This document shows positions 23,246-33,246 of a stretch of DNA of 64,000 bases, piece after piece. The translations under genes were made by a program, and so were the position numbers. The notes below the pieces were generated by a model. The model did no database searches. It was not told the DNA's origin and saw nothing but the letters and a program-made list of their open reading frames with translations. Location: assembly GCA_030248225.1 (NCBI GenBank), contig JASANE010012213.1, forward strand, positions 1 to 64,000, read 5' to 3'. The DNA comes from Trileptium ribeirensis (taxonomy: Eukaryota > Nematoda > Enoplea > Enoplida > Thoracostomopsidae). Position 1 is the first letter of the stretch. Each line of letters begins with the position of its first letter.

Positions 23246-25640
23246 AAAAATTTGTCCTCAAATTTGAAATTTATCGTAGGGATAAAATTGAGACACATAC
23301 TTTTTTTATACTTGCGTCATCTATACATATAAAGATTTTTAATTATTTAGTTGTGCAAAACACATTAATCGATACAAACTGTCTGATTGTTGTTTTACAT
23401 TATTACTCTTCTGAAGATTGTTCTTTGAAGGTCCCACGAGGATATTTAAATATCCGTAATCAGGTTGATTTACCAGCATCGCCGTAAAATACCGCTAATA
23501 ATTTTGCCACAATCATAAGTTTATATCGCCCAGAAGCACATAAATGTCCCGCATACCAGCGTCGCATACCGATAACGAGATTCACCTTACATTCAACCAT
23601 CGCACACATACACTCCCCGGATATTACGTCTGTGGTTGATTGATAAAATATTGGTGATAATCCAGGCGATAGCATTAGGTAAGATGTTGGAGCATTTACA
23701 CAGTCGATCTGACGGTGGGTTTTCTTTTTGGTAGTGACATGAATGTTCGTTGCTCCGTGGATGGGTCAATTCTATGACGCAGTTTATGCCATTCCTTGCC
23801 GAGTCAAACTGGCATACACTCCGGTCGGCGATGATGTGGAGTACTACATAATACACATGATCCATTTTCAGAATTGTTCCACAGCATATACTCATGAAAT
23901 ACACGCATAAACATATAAAGACACATTTTAATATACACCCACAAATACCAAAAAGAATTGCATATTTCGTTGCTACAAAATAAGTAAATTTTTATCATAG
24001 TTATATATTAATACGCAACGAGGAACATATACGTCTCGACACTCAGACGACGCACATATCCATCGTCATGGTAAGTTCCAGTAGTTTTTGGATCGCTGGA
24101 TATCGAGGTCGGCCCTAATTTACTATATTTACCCCTATCGGGGCATACACATGTGTAAATATATAACTACAGTTTTACCCCGATTTTAGCCTAGAATAAT
24201 TGCAAATAACCTATAGTGATAAATTTTGTTGTAACCGTTTCGTTATGAAGGGCATGACCATGGCCTGAGGGAAATCGCCGAAATTTTGGGGTTAGTCAAC
24301 CTCGGGAGGGCCAGTTTTTCATAATTCCACACCATTATTGAACTACGCATTTTGATATTCCAAAAACCTTATTATCAGTCGATTTTGATTATGTGCGATT
24401 ATATACGTACCGCATCATATACGTATCACATCGTTTACATTAATTATATATATTTTGCCAGCTCTGGTATGTTCATTATTAGCAGTACATTTGTTTATAT
24501 TGCATTTATTTACAATCACGTTTTTTTTGCTGCTCTGAATGTACATTGGTTCATAGTGTCTTGTAGAATCGCTGGCTGTGTATATTGTAATAAAAATAAA
24601 TTCAGATTGCAAAATTTATGATGTATTTCTTTACTATGTGCTATATTATTGTAGAACTGCATACAGGTCAGTGAAGGTTTTTGTTTTACTATAAAAAATG
24701 TTTTTATTATAAAATTGTATTTGATGTATATATATACGTAACAACAATACATACATACCGCCAACCGCCAACGTAAAGGAAATATCTATTATATATATAT
24801 TTTTGCTGATCGCTGGTCCTTGCAACACATCAAGAATCTGACTTTCAAAATGTTTTGCAATTTGCTGCTGCAGTGCAATAAAATACAGCTATTATGTGGT
24901 AAACAATAGAGTGGAAATGTTGCAAGAAATATATACATATATATATTTTTACTACGCAGTTTGAACATAGGCTTATTATAGTTATTGGTCTACTGAGCTG
25001 TAAACATACATGCTGGAGCTGGTACAACACATGCTACATTACTCTGAAATATTTATTACTTTTCGTGCTGTTTACCTATTAATATACGCTGCATAGTTAT
25101 ACCGCTAGCACATTGCTTGTATTGCAATATATAAGACACTGCTCATCGATGTAAGCACAATCAATTATTATAGAGATTTTTGATTTCTTGAAAGCTGCAT
25201 GTTTTTTACAATATATAATGTGTTGCATAGCTTGGGTCTTGAGCTATTGGAATTCGCCAGACATACACACTGATGAAAAACAATGTTAGAAAAAATATTA
25301 TCTCATCAACTTGCCGACTACGCAAACGTTATTAGTAGTCGAATTAGTATTATTTTTTTGCGATCATGTACTGTTTACACTACGTTCCCATTGCTCAACT
25401 GTGCTGAAATCAATGCGGCCTGTTGTTCTGACTATGTATATAGATATAAGTCGTGTGTGTTTTTTTTGAAGAGCGGGTATTTCTACATATTCCCATGCAT
25501 ACCTTTATTTCTTTTTTTTGGACGACAACTCAATATACCAATCCGGTTTGTCATGCAGTGCGTATTTAATGAAATTCTCCGCAAAAAGTTATAATACGAA
25601 TAGCATAGCTAAACTACACATGACCATGCAACTTAAAGTA
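23246..25640. other. Intergenic, no gene recognised
   Basis: Very AT-rich with short frames on both strands. The minus-strand frames at 23460-23904 overlap and contain several cysteines, but no domain or splice pattern supports them. Confidence 0.35.
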
Positions 25641-25753
25641 GTGTTTCAGAGTAACTAGGGTTTTTTTATTAAATTGAATGAGATAGGCTTTTGTACTAAG
25701 TTAGAAAATTTTCTGTAATGTAAGAAAACAAAAAAGAAGAAAAAAAATACCGA

Positions 25754-25786
25754 GGCACACAGGGACATTGCACCCCCCTGTGTGTC
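25754..25786. other. Hairpin A of a three-hairpin cluster
   Basis: CACACAGGG (25756-25764) pairs with CCCTGTGTG (25776-25784), extended by a G-T and a G-C pair. The loop is 11 bases. Confidence 0.75.
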
Positions 25787-25802
25787 TATGTCGTGGTACA
25801 GA

Positions 25803-25829
25803 CACACGAGGATTAATTCCCCTCGTGTG
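25803..25829. other. Hairpin B of a three-hairpin cluster
   Basis: CACACGAGG (25803-25811) pairs with CCTCGTGTG (25821-25829) over nine perfect pairs, with a 9-base loop. Compared with hairpin A, the stem changes CAGGG to CGAGG and the partner arm changes to match. Confidence 0.75.
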
Positions 25830-25868
25830 CTTGTTTTATTTTAACGGAAGAGACTGTAAGAGCCACAG

Positions 25869-25901
25869 GACTCACAGGGACATAAATTCTCCCTGTGGGT
25901 C
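25869..25901. other. Hairpin C of a three-hairpin cluster
   Basis: GACTCACAGGGA (25869-25880) pairs with TCCCTGTGGGTC (25890-25901): 12 pairs, one of them G-T, with a 9-base loop similar in composition to that of hairpin B. Confidence 0.75.
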
Positions 25902-26204
25902 ACCTAAGGAAAATCAGAGCCACAAAAACAGGACTGGTGAATTATCGCCATAGTCCTTAATAGTCTAGGACGTTGGGTTTCTAATCTAAGAATAGGTAAA
26001 AATTCCGCAACTTCCTTGAGTTGAGTTTTAAAATGAGCTAGAAAATTTCACACGATAGTGCAAAGGCACGTAACATAGAATTTGCACACACAAATGTGAT
26101 GTGATAAAACTACATATTTTAAGGTTCACGTGAGAAAATCCTTTTTTTTTCCTTTTTTTTGCACGGGACTTCACCCTTGAGGTACATATGCACCCAAGCA
26201 AAGT

Positions 26205-26239
26205 CGAACTGGATGGCCACTAAACCGGAGCCCAGTTCG
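26205..26239. other. Conserved-loop hairpin 1
   Basis: An 8-bp perfect stem CGAACTGG/CCAGTTCG (26205-26212 with 26232-26239) closes the 19-base loop ATGGCCACTAAACCGGAGC. The loop differs by a single base from that of the hairpin at 26364, while the stem is different. Confidence 0.8.
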
Positions 26240-26363
26240 CAAACAATTTGTATTAAAGTACACATACTCAGTTTTCACGAAAATAGGTACAGGTTTGAGA
26301 AAATCCCGGGGTATTTTTAAATATATTTTTACCCCATTGAGCACAAGATGCATTGCATACACG

Positions 26364-26396
26364 CGGCTAGATGGCCACTAATCCGGAGCCTAGCCG
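26364..26396. other. Conserved-loop hairpin 2
   Basis: A 7-bp perfect stem CGGCTAG/CTAGCCG (26364-26370 with 26390-26396) closes the loop ATGGCCACTAATCCGGAGC. The flanks also match hairpin 1 weakly (TTGAG and ATGCA before; TTGT, TAAAG and ACACATA after), so the two appear to be an old tandem duplication about 158 bases apart. Confidence 0.8.
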
Positions 26397-26594
26397 AAGA
26401 CAGACGGTATTGTGTATAAAGAACACATATTTAAACGGCACGGTAGCAGAACACCAAGTCTAAGGCTTAGGATTTTTTTTACTGAGGGTCCAACAAAACA
26501 CGTAAACAATATAAGGTCTCCCACGTGTCCACCCGACCAATCCTGCTTGTTCCCAGCCCCTGTCGTACTGCCTTTACTGGTCAGTGCTGGGTCG

Positions 26595-26654
26595 GTCTGA
26601 CTGAGCAAACAAAGAGAAACTCACTCAGACTGGAACGCGCCCTACGGTGTAGGG
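26595..26654. other. Two further hairpins in the element's 3' region
   Basis: GTCTGA-CT-GAG pairs with CTC-AC-TCAGAC (26595-26605 with 26620-26630), with a small internal loop. CCCTAC-GGT-GTAGGG lies at 26640-26654. The surroundings (26.5-26.7 kb) are clearly richer in GC than the rest of the window. Confidence 0.6.
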
Positions 26655-27342
26655 GTTCCCCCGGTTGCTGGCACAGTGCGGGCGGCAGGAGATACTTGTT
26701 TTTCAAGTGTCTGGAGAACACCGTTAGTAAATTTTGAACGCGCTGTTCTCAGGTTCCCAGCAAGCAGCAGTAAATTTTCGAGAAAAAAAAGGCGTAGTCA
26801 CCCACCTAGGACCAGCAGGATAAATCACCGAAATTAGGAAAAATTTTGAAAAATCCGTTTTAAAATATTTGACTAACTTTCCAAAATTTTATCGGCCAAT
26901 ATTTTTTTTTACAAATTAAATAGATTTTTTTGAGTTTGAATTTTCAGTTTTTACCTAACGAAGTACATCAATTCTGGGGTTTCACTTATCGAAACTTAAT
27001 TTCTTGGGCAGGACCTAAGCCTTACACATTATAATTTGTCCGAAAGGTGAGGGTTTTCGTTTTCCTTGGAATAATGTTAAAACATTATCTTACCGTCGTG
27101 TTATCTTCCTCTCCTATCATCATATCTGCAACAACTAAAACCCTTACTCGGGCGCAACAATACATATAGTAATACAATCGAATTTAAAAGCTCAAGGCTT
27201 TTGGAACACACAAAGTATATACGCCATAACTGTTTGGTAAAATAATTCCCTAAGATATATGCCAGAATACCCATTTACATTAAATATAATAAAAATTTAT
27301 ATTACAGTTACACAAGCGTGAAGAGAGAGATCTACACACCCA

Positions 27343-28578
27343 CTACATATAAGACACACATTCATTGGGTTTTTCCTCTTTAAGTTTTTTCAAGGCCTCA
27401 AAATGGTCATTTACTTCCTGAAGATCTGCAAGAGCAGAATCGTAATTTACCACTTCAAAATCTGAAGCCTTACGTTTGCGTTTTGGTACCGAATGCTTAC
27501 CCAAACCGGGAGTGGGCATATCCGGTTTAGTATCCCTTTTACCTGACTGATCCATAACGATTGTGGGGGCATTGGATGAGGGTCTAAAAACCTGTAAGAA
27601 CAATAGAAAAAATAAAATAACTTCTCCAATAGCCAAAACAATGACATAAACCCAACTGGAGGATCTTTGATTTTCAATATTAGAAATTTTATACTCTACG
27701 TACCTCTGCAGGGCTATATCCTCGGATACAAAAGACTGATTCTGGTTGATCACGTTTTCTTGAAATTTTGTTAAGTTCACCACACTTTTGGTGTCGGGTC
27801 TTAAATTCCTTTGAAAATAGTTACTAACATTCACTAAATTGGGTAAAATCAACCCAAATCCCGGCCAAATGCTATTACTTAATACTGTTAGATTTGCTTG
27901 TTCGAATATAAGATTTTCTGCTAAGTGAGTGTCGTTCGAATAAACTGTAAGACCACAACCATGTCTCCGAGTTGGAAGGGTCATTCCACCAATAGTCATT
28001 CCACACCCACATGGTAGCTTAATTATACATTGAAAACAGGATTTAACTTTTCTGGGGACCTTCCCATCGCAAAACAAACGCCAATCCGAATGCACAGCAG
28101 CCATAAACCAAAAACCTCGGGTTAGGTCAAAAGCCTGAATCGGGCTTTTATTACTGGTAATTACCATATCGCAAATTTTTGTTATAATATTTTTCTCTAA
28201 AAAGAGCTCGATCTCACACACATTACTAGATGCTGGAACAATAGGGAATACTAGCGGACACCGCCGAAATTTTGATCCAATACAGCCTTCAAGCTGTTTC
28301 CTTTTTAAAAGTATAAATTGAGAATTGTCTTTATTTACACCCAGTAAATCGTACTTAGGATTAACCTGCATGTAAACCCCATTTCCAACATCATTTTGAC
28401 CATACGTAAGTCCCCAAAGGTTAAATTCCATATTTTCTCGGGCTATAGGTATTTTTAATGCCACTATTACACTTTCAGTCCCAGAATATACTGCTTTTAC
28501 GAGCGGAACTGTATAATACTTATTTATGTCCTTTGTGCCATACATTAATTTAACACCACTTTCTGACAACTTCTCCAT
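27343..28578 (-). CDS. env: Env-like glycoprotein, C-terminal part (second frame)
   Basis: This frame continues the env-like gene from 28545-29507, in the -1 frame relative to it. The ATG at 28578 gives 411 residues, but the frame is open through the preceding T-run and probably is not an independent start. It has many cysteines (for example a CGCG motif), several N-glycosylation sequons, one strong membrane anchor near residues 312-334 and a long cytoplasmic tail with a basic patch. This layout fits the membrane-proximal half of an errantivirus Env, a relative of the baculovirus F protein. The frame is otherwise uninterrupted to its stop. Confidence 0.8.
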   Translation of the reverse strand: MEKLSESGVKLMYGTKDINKYYTVPLVKAVYSGTESVIVALKIPIARENMEFNLWGLTYGQNDVGNGVYMQVNPKYDLLGVNKDNSQFILLKRKQLEGCIGSKFRRCPLVFPIVPASSNVCEIELFLEKNIITKICDMVITSNKSPIQAFDLTRGFWFMAAVHSDWRLFCDGKVPRKVKSCFQCIIKLPCGCGMTIGGMTLPTRRHGCGLTVYSNDTHLAENLIFEQANLTVLSNSIWPGFGLILPNLVNVSNYFQRNLRPDTKSVVNLTKFQENVINQNQSFVSEDIALQRYVEYKISNIENQRSSSWVYVIVLAIGEVILFFLLFLQVFRPSSNAPTIVMDQSGKRDTKPDMPTPGLGKHSVPKRKRKASDFEVVNYDSALADLQEVNDHFEALKKLKEEKPNECVSYM

Positions 28579-29507
28579 AAGAGATAAGAGAATTTTTTTA
28601 TACTAATAGGTGGGATGATTCCAGGTGAAAGGTACCCCTTTTCAAAATGGCCCAAAGCATTGGCTAAATTATACATCCCTTCAATTTGTTCGTTCCACAG
28701 GAAAAAACTCGATAACCACCTAACCAAATCAGCATTAAAATTTAATTCGACATATCCCAATTGAACCGATTGGTTCATTGCGAACCCCAAAGATGTAATT
28801 GAATTTCTGAACCCGTCTTGAACCTCTCCTAGTTTAGCCATTAATTCAGAAATAACATTAATTCTTTTATCCTCGTTTTGAAACCCTTTAGATACTAATT
28901 TTGACAGGGAAATTAATCGGTTATTAACTCGAACTACTTCGGATGATACCCCGGTTACCCTAGTATTTAGTGTATAAAGGGCTCTTCGAACTTTAGAAGC
29001 CTCGGCCCCTGCCCCTAGGTTACAGCCTCCAAAAATAGATTCTATAAAACAGGCAAAACCACTAAATATGCCCCTTTTATTTCGACGCCCACTTTTATTT
29101 GGTTTTATTAAAAATTTCAAATTTTCTTCAAGGGTTTCCAGTTTACCTTTAGCTCGTTTATACGTCGAAATAAAGGCCGTGTTCATGTCCACAGACATGT
29201 CACAAAATTGCCTTACGAGAAAGCCTATAGGGTCCGAAGTGTTTTTGTGGCCCACATTAAAACATGAAGGTGAGAGTTTCGGGTTTTGAATACTAAGTTT
29301 TAGCGGGATTACTATGTGGTGTTCAATAAAGTCTTGAGCATTATCTAATATCCCCTCCCGTTTAAAAACTACCGAGAAATGTTTATTAATTTTGACAATA
29401 GAGTTGGGTTGTTGGGTTTCACCATAGCCTTCAATACCGGTGATGTAGAATAGTACGATACAACAAAATATAAAATACTTACCAAGTGCAGATCCCTTCC
29501 TCAACAT
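28545..29507 (-). CDS. env: Env-like glycoprotein, N-terminal part (first frame)
   Basis: I start at the ATG at 29507, 10 bases past the pol stop, because a hydrophobic signal peptide follows directly (about residues 10-25). The frame stays open further up inside pol but without a better start. A furin-type site RRNKR lies near residues 141-145, followed by a glycine- and phenylalanine-rich segment like a fusion peptide, then a heptad-like helical region. This order matches errantivirus Env and baculovirus F-like fusion proteins. Errantivirus env is normally expressed from a spliced RNA; I could not identify the splice sites. The frame runs to a stop at 28545, while the rest of the protein lies in another frame (see the T-run at 28593). 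Confidence 0.82.
   Translation of the reverse strand: MLRKGSALGKYFIFCCIVLFYITGIEGYGETQQPNSIVKINKHFSVVFKREGILDNAQDFIEHHIVIPLKLSIQNPKLSPSCFNVGHKNTSDPIGFLVRQFCDMSVDMNTAFISTYKRAKGKLETLEENLKFLIKPNKSGRRNKRGIFSGFACFIESIFGGCNLGAGAEASKVRRALYTLNTRVTGVSSEVVRVNNRLISLSKLVSKGFQNEDKRINVISELMAKLGEVQDGFRNSITSLGFAMNQSVQLGYVELNFNADLVRWLSSFFLWNEQIEGMYNLANALGHFEKGYLSPGIIPPISIKKFSYLLWRSCQKVVLN
28593..28599 (-). other. Run of seven A (minus strand) where the env frame changes
   Basis: The first env frame and the second overlap here. The A-run is phased as A-AAA-AAA in the first frame, the form of a -1 slippery heptamer, and a -1 move leads into the second frame. A single-base change in a homopolymer would look the same. 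Confidence 0.6.
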
Positions 29508-29517
29508 AAAACTTCGG

Positions 29518-32500
29518 TTACTTTTTGCGCAATCTACCTTCCCATTCGGTACCCATACTTCGAACATTCTCGAATTCAACGTTTATTTCAGATATATCCT
29601 CGTCTGTTTGTTGTCCGTCAACGCAATTTGGGGAGACGTTACTTTCCACAAAATTTCTAGCTGAAACAATATTATCGGAATTAAATGATACTTGTCTATC
29701 TCCGTCGTCTCCTTTTCCAGATTCTAGGTTTTCAAAATTTTGAACACACTCGACCACGTCTGTGCCATTTCCATCTCCTAAGGTAAGGGAGGGCTTTTCG
29801 TCCCCAAAACATGGTTTACAAAAATTTATATGCACAATTTTGTCCGGTTTGGTACCCTTACAGGGCCGGATACGAACATTCACGTCACTTGTGAATTCTA
29901 TGACTCGATAAGGGCCATGCCAGAGATGGCACAGCTTAGGTGTTTTTCCCTTTTTCACCGCTGGACAATAGTACCATATCCGTTGACCTACTTGAAGTTT
30001 ATGGTCCGTTGCGGACTTATTATAATGTTCCCGTTGCTTTCTTTGAGCACTTTCAATATTATCAGCGGCCAGTTTTCGCGCAATTTCGAAACCCGTTACA
30101 AGTGTCTCTCGATAACCCTCAAGGGTGTCGATTTGTAACAAATTGTAGGATCCTAGCCCTACTTCAACACCAAAACGTGGGTCTCTGCCGTAGAGTAAGA
30201 AGAAGGGGGTCTCTTTCGTGGACTCATGTACCGCGGTGCGATAAGCAAATAGAATAAAGTTTAAATACTTGTCCCAATCCGTGTGAGCTGTATTAACATA
30301 GTGAGAAAGCATGGTAATCAAAGTTTTGTTTAGCCGCTCACACTGACCATCCGTAGAAGGTCTGTAGGGAGAAGTATTCAGCTTTCGAGTGTCCGTAAAA
30401 TGACATATCCATTTAACTAAATCACTCATAAAATTTGAACCCCGGTCAGATAGTAACTTCGAAGGTGCCCCATAGCGGCACATAATTTCCTCAACAATTA
30501 ACCTAGCGATAGTTTCACTTGTTATATCGGGGACAGCGAACGCCTCCGCCCACTTAGTTAAATACTCGGTGAAAACAACTATATGCTTATTTCCTAATTC
30601 GGTTTGTTTCAGTGGTCCCACGCAGTCCACAGCCACAATATCAAAAGGTTTGGAAGAAATGGGTATTGAGTGGAGTGGAACTTTTACTTTCTTCCCCGGA
30701 CCTTTTTTTGTAGCACAGAACACACATGCGTAGCACCAGTTTTTAATGTCGCTATACATAGAGTCCCAATAAAATCTTTCCCGAATTTTTGTAAACGTTC
30801 GATCAAACCCCAGGTGGCCACCCCCAATTAGGTCGTCATGAAATGATTCCATAATTTCGGGACGTAGTACTTGTGGGACCACCACTTGGTAGCAAACCTT
30901 AGGTCTTCTATTCGATCTCTTGTCATGCCAGATATGGCGAAGTAGTCCCTCTAAAATTACAAAATCTACATACCTGTTCACATCCTCTTCCTTACCACCA
31001 TCCTCCATATGACTTTCCAGCCAATCAATAATTATTCGTAATTGAGCATCAGAACGTTGTAGGTTACGCATGTTTCTCTCCGTTACCAAGTGATAGGGAC
31101 TACTTAAGGAATTATCACACGCGCCTGAAATATTAAATTCCGTTACACAACTAATATTTTCAACCTGAGGAAAGCACAACTGATCATCATCTTCAACCTC
31201 CTGGTTAGTATCTGAACAGGACATAACAGGGTTCCGAGACAGCGCGTCACTGTTCGCGTGAAATTTTCCGGGTCGATGTTGCACTTCAAAATCAAATTCT
31301 GATAGCAAAAGTGACCATCGTAAGAGCCTGCCATTGGTGTCCGAAAAATTCATTAGCCACTTGAGAGCCGAATGGTCAGTTACTACTTTAAATTTTCTGC
31401 CAAGCAAGTAATGTCGAAAATATTTAATGGCCCAGACTACTGCAAGACCTTCTTTCTCCGTTATAGCATAATTTTTCTCAGCAGGGGCAAGGGTCCTAGA
31501 CGCATACGCAACGACATGTTCCAATCCATCGTAGTCTTGAGACAATACTGCCCCGAGGCCTTCATTACAAGCATCGGTTATCAAAATAAATAATTTATCA
31601 AAGTTTGGTCCTTTTAAAATTGGTTCCTTAGTGAGCTCACTTTTTAAGTCCTCGAAAGCGTTCTGACACTCAGGGGTCCATACAAAAACAGTACTCTTTT
31701 TCAAAAGGTTATTCAGTGCAGAAGCCCTAGAAGCAAAATCTTTAATAAATTTTCGGTAATATGATGCAAGTCCTAAAAATCCTCTCACCTGTTTCACAGT
31801 TTTTGGTGTAGTATACTCTTTTACCGCCTTGACTTTGTCTGGATCAGGTTCGATTCCGTCACCGGATACCACATGTCCTAAAAACTTTACTTTAGTTCGA
31901 CCAAAACTACACTTCTTAGGCTTTAGTTTCATGTTCCCTTCTTGAAGTCGTTCAAACACATCCGTTAAATCTTGAAGGTGTTGTTCGAAGGAAGGGGAAA
32001 ATATTAATATGTCGTCTATATAGGATAGCACCTTGTCCTCTAGCCCAGCCAATAAGAATTTTATTGCTCGCATAAACGAGCTGGGAGCACATTTAAGTCC
32101 AAATGGCATTACGTTAAACTCAAACAATCCCGTATCGGTTATGAAGGCTGTCTTTTCTTTGTCGTTTTCTTCCAATTCCATCTGCCAGTAGCCGCTAGTC
32201 AGGTCCAAACTGGAGAAATATTTAGCGCCGCCGAGTTTGTCTAGGCAGTCCTCGATTCGCGGAATGGGGAATACATCCGATTTAGTAACGGCATTTAACT
32301 TCTTATAGTCAACACAAAATCTGTTTGTACCGTCTTTTTTACGAACTATAACGACAGGAAAGGCCCAAGGAGACGCCGAATGTCTAATTATGTTATGTTT
32401 TTCCATGTTTTCTAGTTGTAATTTTACATCTTCCTTAGCCGCCTGTGGGATCCTATAGGGTCGCTGATATATAGGCGGACTGTCCCCACAATTAATAGAA

Positions 32501-33246
32501 TGTTTAATAAATTTTAGTCTTCCCAAATCATAATCGGAAAAAGAGAATACATCACTCCAGGAATTTAAAAATTGGGACATTTTCTCTTTTTGGTTCCCGG
32601 TTAATTCAGAATCTTCTAAGGATAGATTGGGGATTATGGTATTATCTATAACATTTAATTTTGGTGTCACAGTGCATAAGCTAGGGTTATCTTCAGGGAT
32701 ATTTTGGAAGTTTTCGCCATTCAGATTTGCTACGCGCTTTCCTTCACTGGATTTAGATTTCCACATTTTAATCGTTTGGTCCCCCACAATGCACTCCCCC
32801 TTTGCTACATTTAAAATACAATTGTATTTAATCATAAAGTCAATTCCAAGTATTATATCGTAGGGGATATCCTTGCTCAAAAATACAGATTGAACATACC
32901 CTTGACATCCGATTTGTATTTCTATGTCCAGAGCGCCGAGAAGTTCCAAGCCCTGGCCACTCACCGTCTTCGCCACTTGATTACCAGTGCCTGGCGTCCA
33001 TGTAGAATTAAAATTTTCTAAACGTGATGCTGTCTGAAACTTCAATAAACTTATGTTACATCCAGTGTCACAAAGTATTTCAACTGGAATTTTTCCAAAA
33101 AGTTTTCCCAAAATTAGAGGAATTCGGCTCAGATGTGCATATGTGAGGACGCTCTTTCCAGTATACACGCAGAAAATGCCTACCCCTATTCGCTTGTCGT
33201 ACCATTGGTAAATTGGAAGTTGAGGCCTTGGATTTTTGGGTACTAG
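29518..33246 (-). CDS. pol: Ty3/gypsy Pol polyprotein (protease, RT, RNase H, integrase)
   Basis: An uninterrupted frame of over 1,200 residues. The first in-frame stop upstream is at 33247-33249, and no ATG lies near the start, so Pol was probably made as a Gag-Pol fusion. Residues below are counted from 33168. The aspartic protease has DTG at 34-36. The reverse transcriptase contains LDLTSGYWQ and the active site YIDD at about 383-386. RNase H spans about 528-645 (TDA, E573, TDHSAL, DALSR). Integrase has an HHCC finger (H777, H785, C815, C818), catalytic D848, D908 and E944, and a GPY/F-like region (WHGPYRV) behind them. No chromodomain is present. All catalytic residues look intact. Gag is missing upstream, so the element is truncated there. 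Confidence 0.95.
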   Translation of the reverse strand, partial: LVPKNPRPQLPIYQWYDKRIGVGIFCVYTGKSVLTYAHLSRIPLILGKLFGKIPVEILCDTGCNISLLKFQTASRLENFNSTWTPGTGNQVAKTVSGQGLELLGALDIEIQIGCQGYVQSVFLSKDIPYDIILGIDFMIKYNCILNVAKGECIVGDQTIKMWKSKSSEGKRVANLNGENFQNIPEDNPSLCTVTPKLNVIDNTIIPNLSLEDSELTGNQKEKMSQFLNSWSDVFSFSDYDLGRLKFIKHSINCGDSPPIYQRPYRIPQAAKEDVKLQLENMEKHNIIRHSASPWAFPVVIVRKKDGTNRFCVDYKKLNAVTKSDVFPIPRIEDCLDKLGGAKYFSSLDLTSGYWQMELEENDKEKTAFITDTGLFEFNVMPFGLKCAPSSFMRAIKFLLAGLEDKVLSYIDDILIFSPSFEQHLQDLTDVFERLQEGNMKLKPKKCSFGRTKVKFLGHVVSGDGIEPDPDKVKAVKEYTTPKTVKQVRGFLGLASYYRKFIKDFASRASALNNLLKKSTVFVWTPECQNAFEDLKSELTKEPILKGPNFDKLFILITDACNEGLGAVLSQDYDGLEHVVAYASRTLAPAEKNYAITEKEGLAVVWAIKYFRHYLLGRKFKVVTDHSALKWLMNFSDTNGRLLRWSLLLSEFDFEVQHRPGKFHANSDALSRNPVMSCSDTNQEVEDDDQLCFPQVENISCVTEFNISGACDNSLSSPYHLVTERNMRNLQRSDAQLRIIIDWLESHMEDGGKEEDVNRYVDFVILEGLLRHIWHDKRSNRRPKVCYQVVVPQVLRPEIMESFHDDLIGGGHLGFDRTFTKIRERFYWDSMYSDIKNWCYACVFCATKKGPGKKVKVPLHSIPISSKPFDIVAVDCVGPLKQTELGNKHIVVFTEYLTKWAEAFAVPDITSETIARLIVEEIMCRYGAPSKLLSDRGSNFMSDLVKWICHFTDTRKLNTSPYRPSTDGQCERLNKTLITMLSHYVNTAHTDWDKYLNFILFAYRTAVHESTKETPFFLLYGRDPRFGVEVGLGSYNLLQIDTLEGYRETLVTGFEIARKLAADNIESAQRKQREHYNKSATDHKLQVGQRIWYYCPAVKKGKTPKLCHLWHGPYRVIEFTSDVNVRIRPCKGTKPDKIVHINFCKPCFGDEKPSLTLGDGNGTDVVECVQNFENLESGKGDDGDRQVSFNSDNIVSARNFVESNVSPNCVDGQQTDEDISEINVEFENVRSMGTEWEGRLRKK

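Larger units (their letters stand above)
25740..33246 (-). mobile_element. Env-bearing Ty3/gypsy (errantivirus-like) element, 5' truncated
   Basis: Order on the minus strand: pol (33246-29518), env in two frames (29507-27343), then about 1.6 kb of hairpin-rich sequence that should hold the 3' untranslated region and LTR. No gag frame and no 5' LTR are visible above 33246; short chance frames fill that space. A purine run AGGAGAGGAAG on the minus strand near 27105-27115 is a candidate polypurine tract. Loss of gag and the 5' LTR means this copy cannot replicate on its own. The lower limit at 25740 is an estimate. Confidence 0.8.

Noticed and set aside
25268..25282. CTGATGA as a hammerhead ribozyme core
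   Set aside because: The expected stems and the GAAA element at the right distance are missing.
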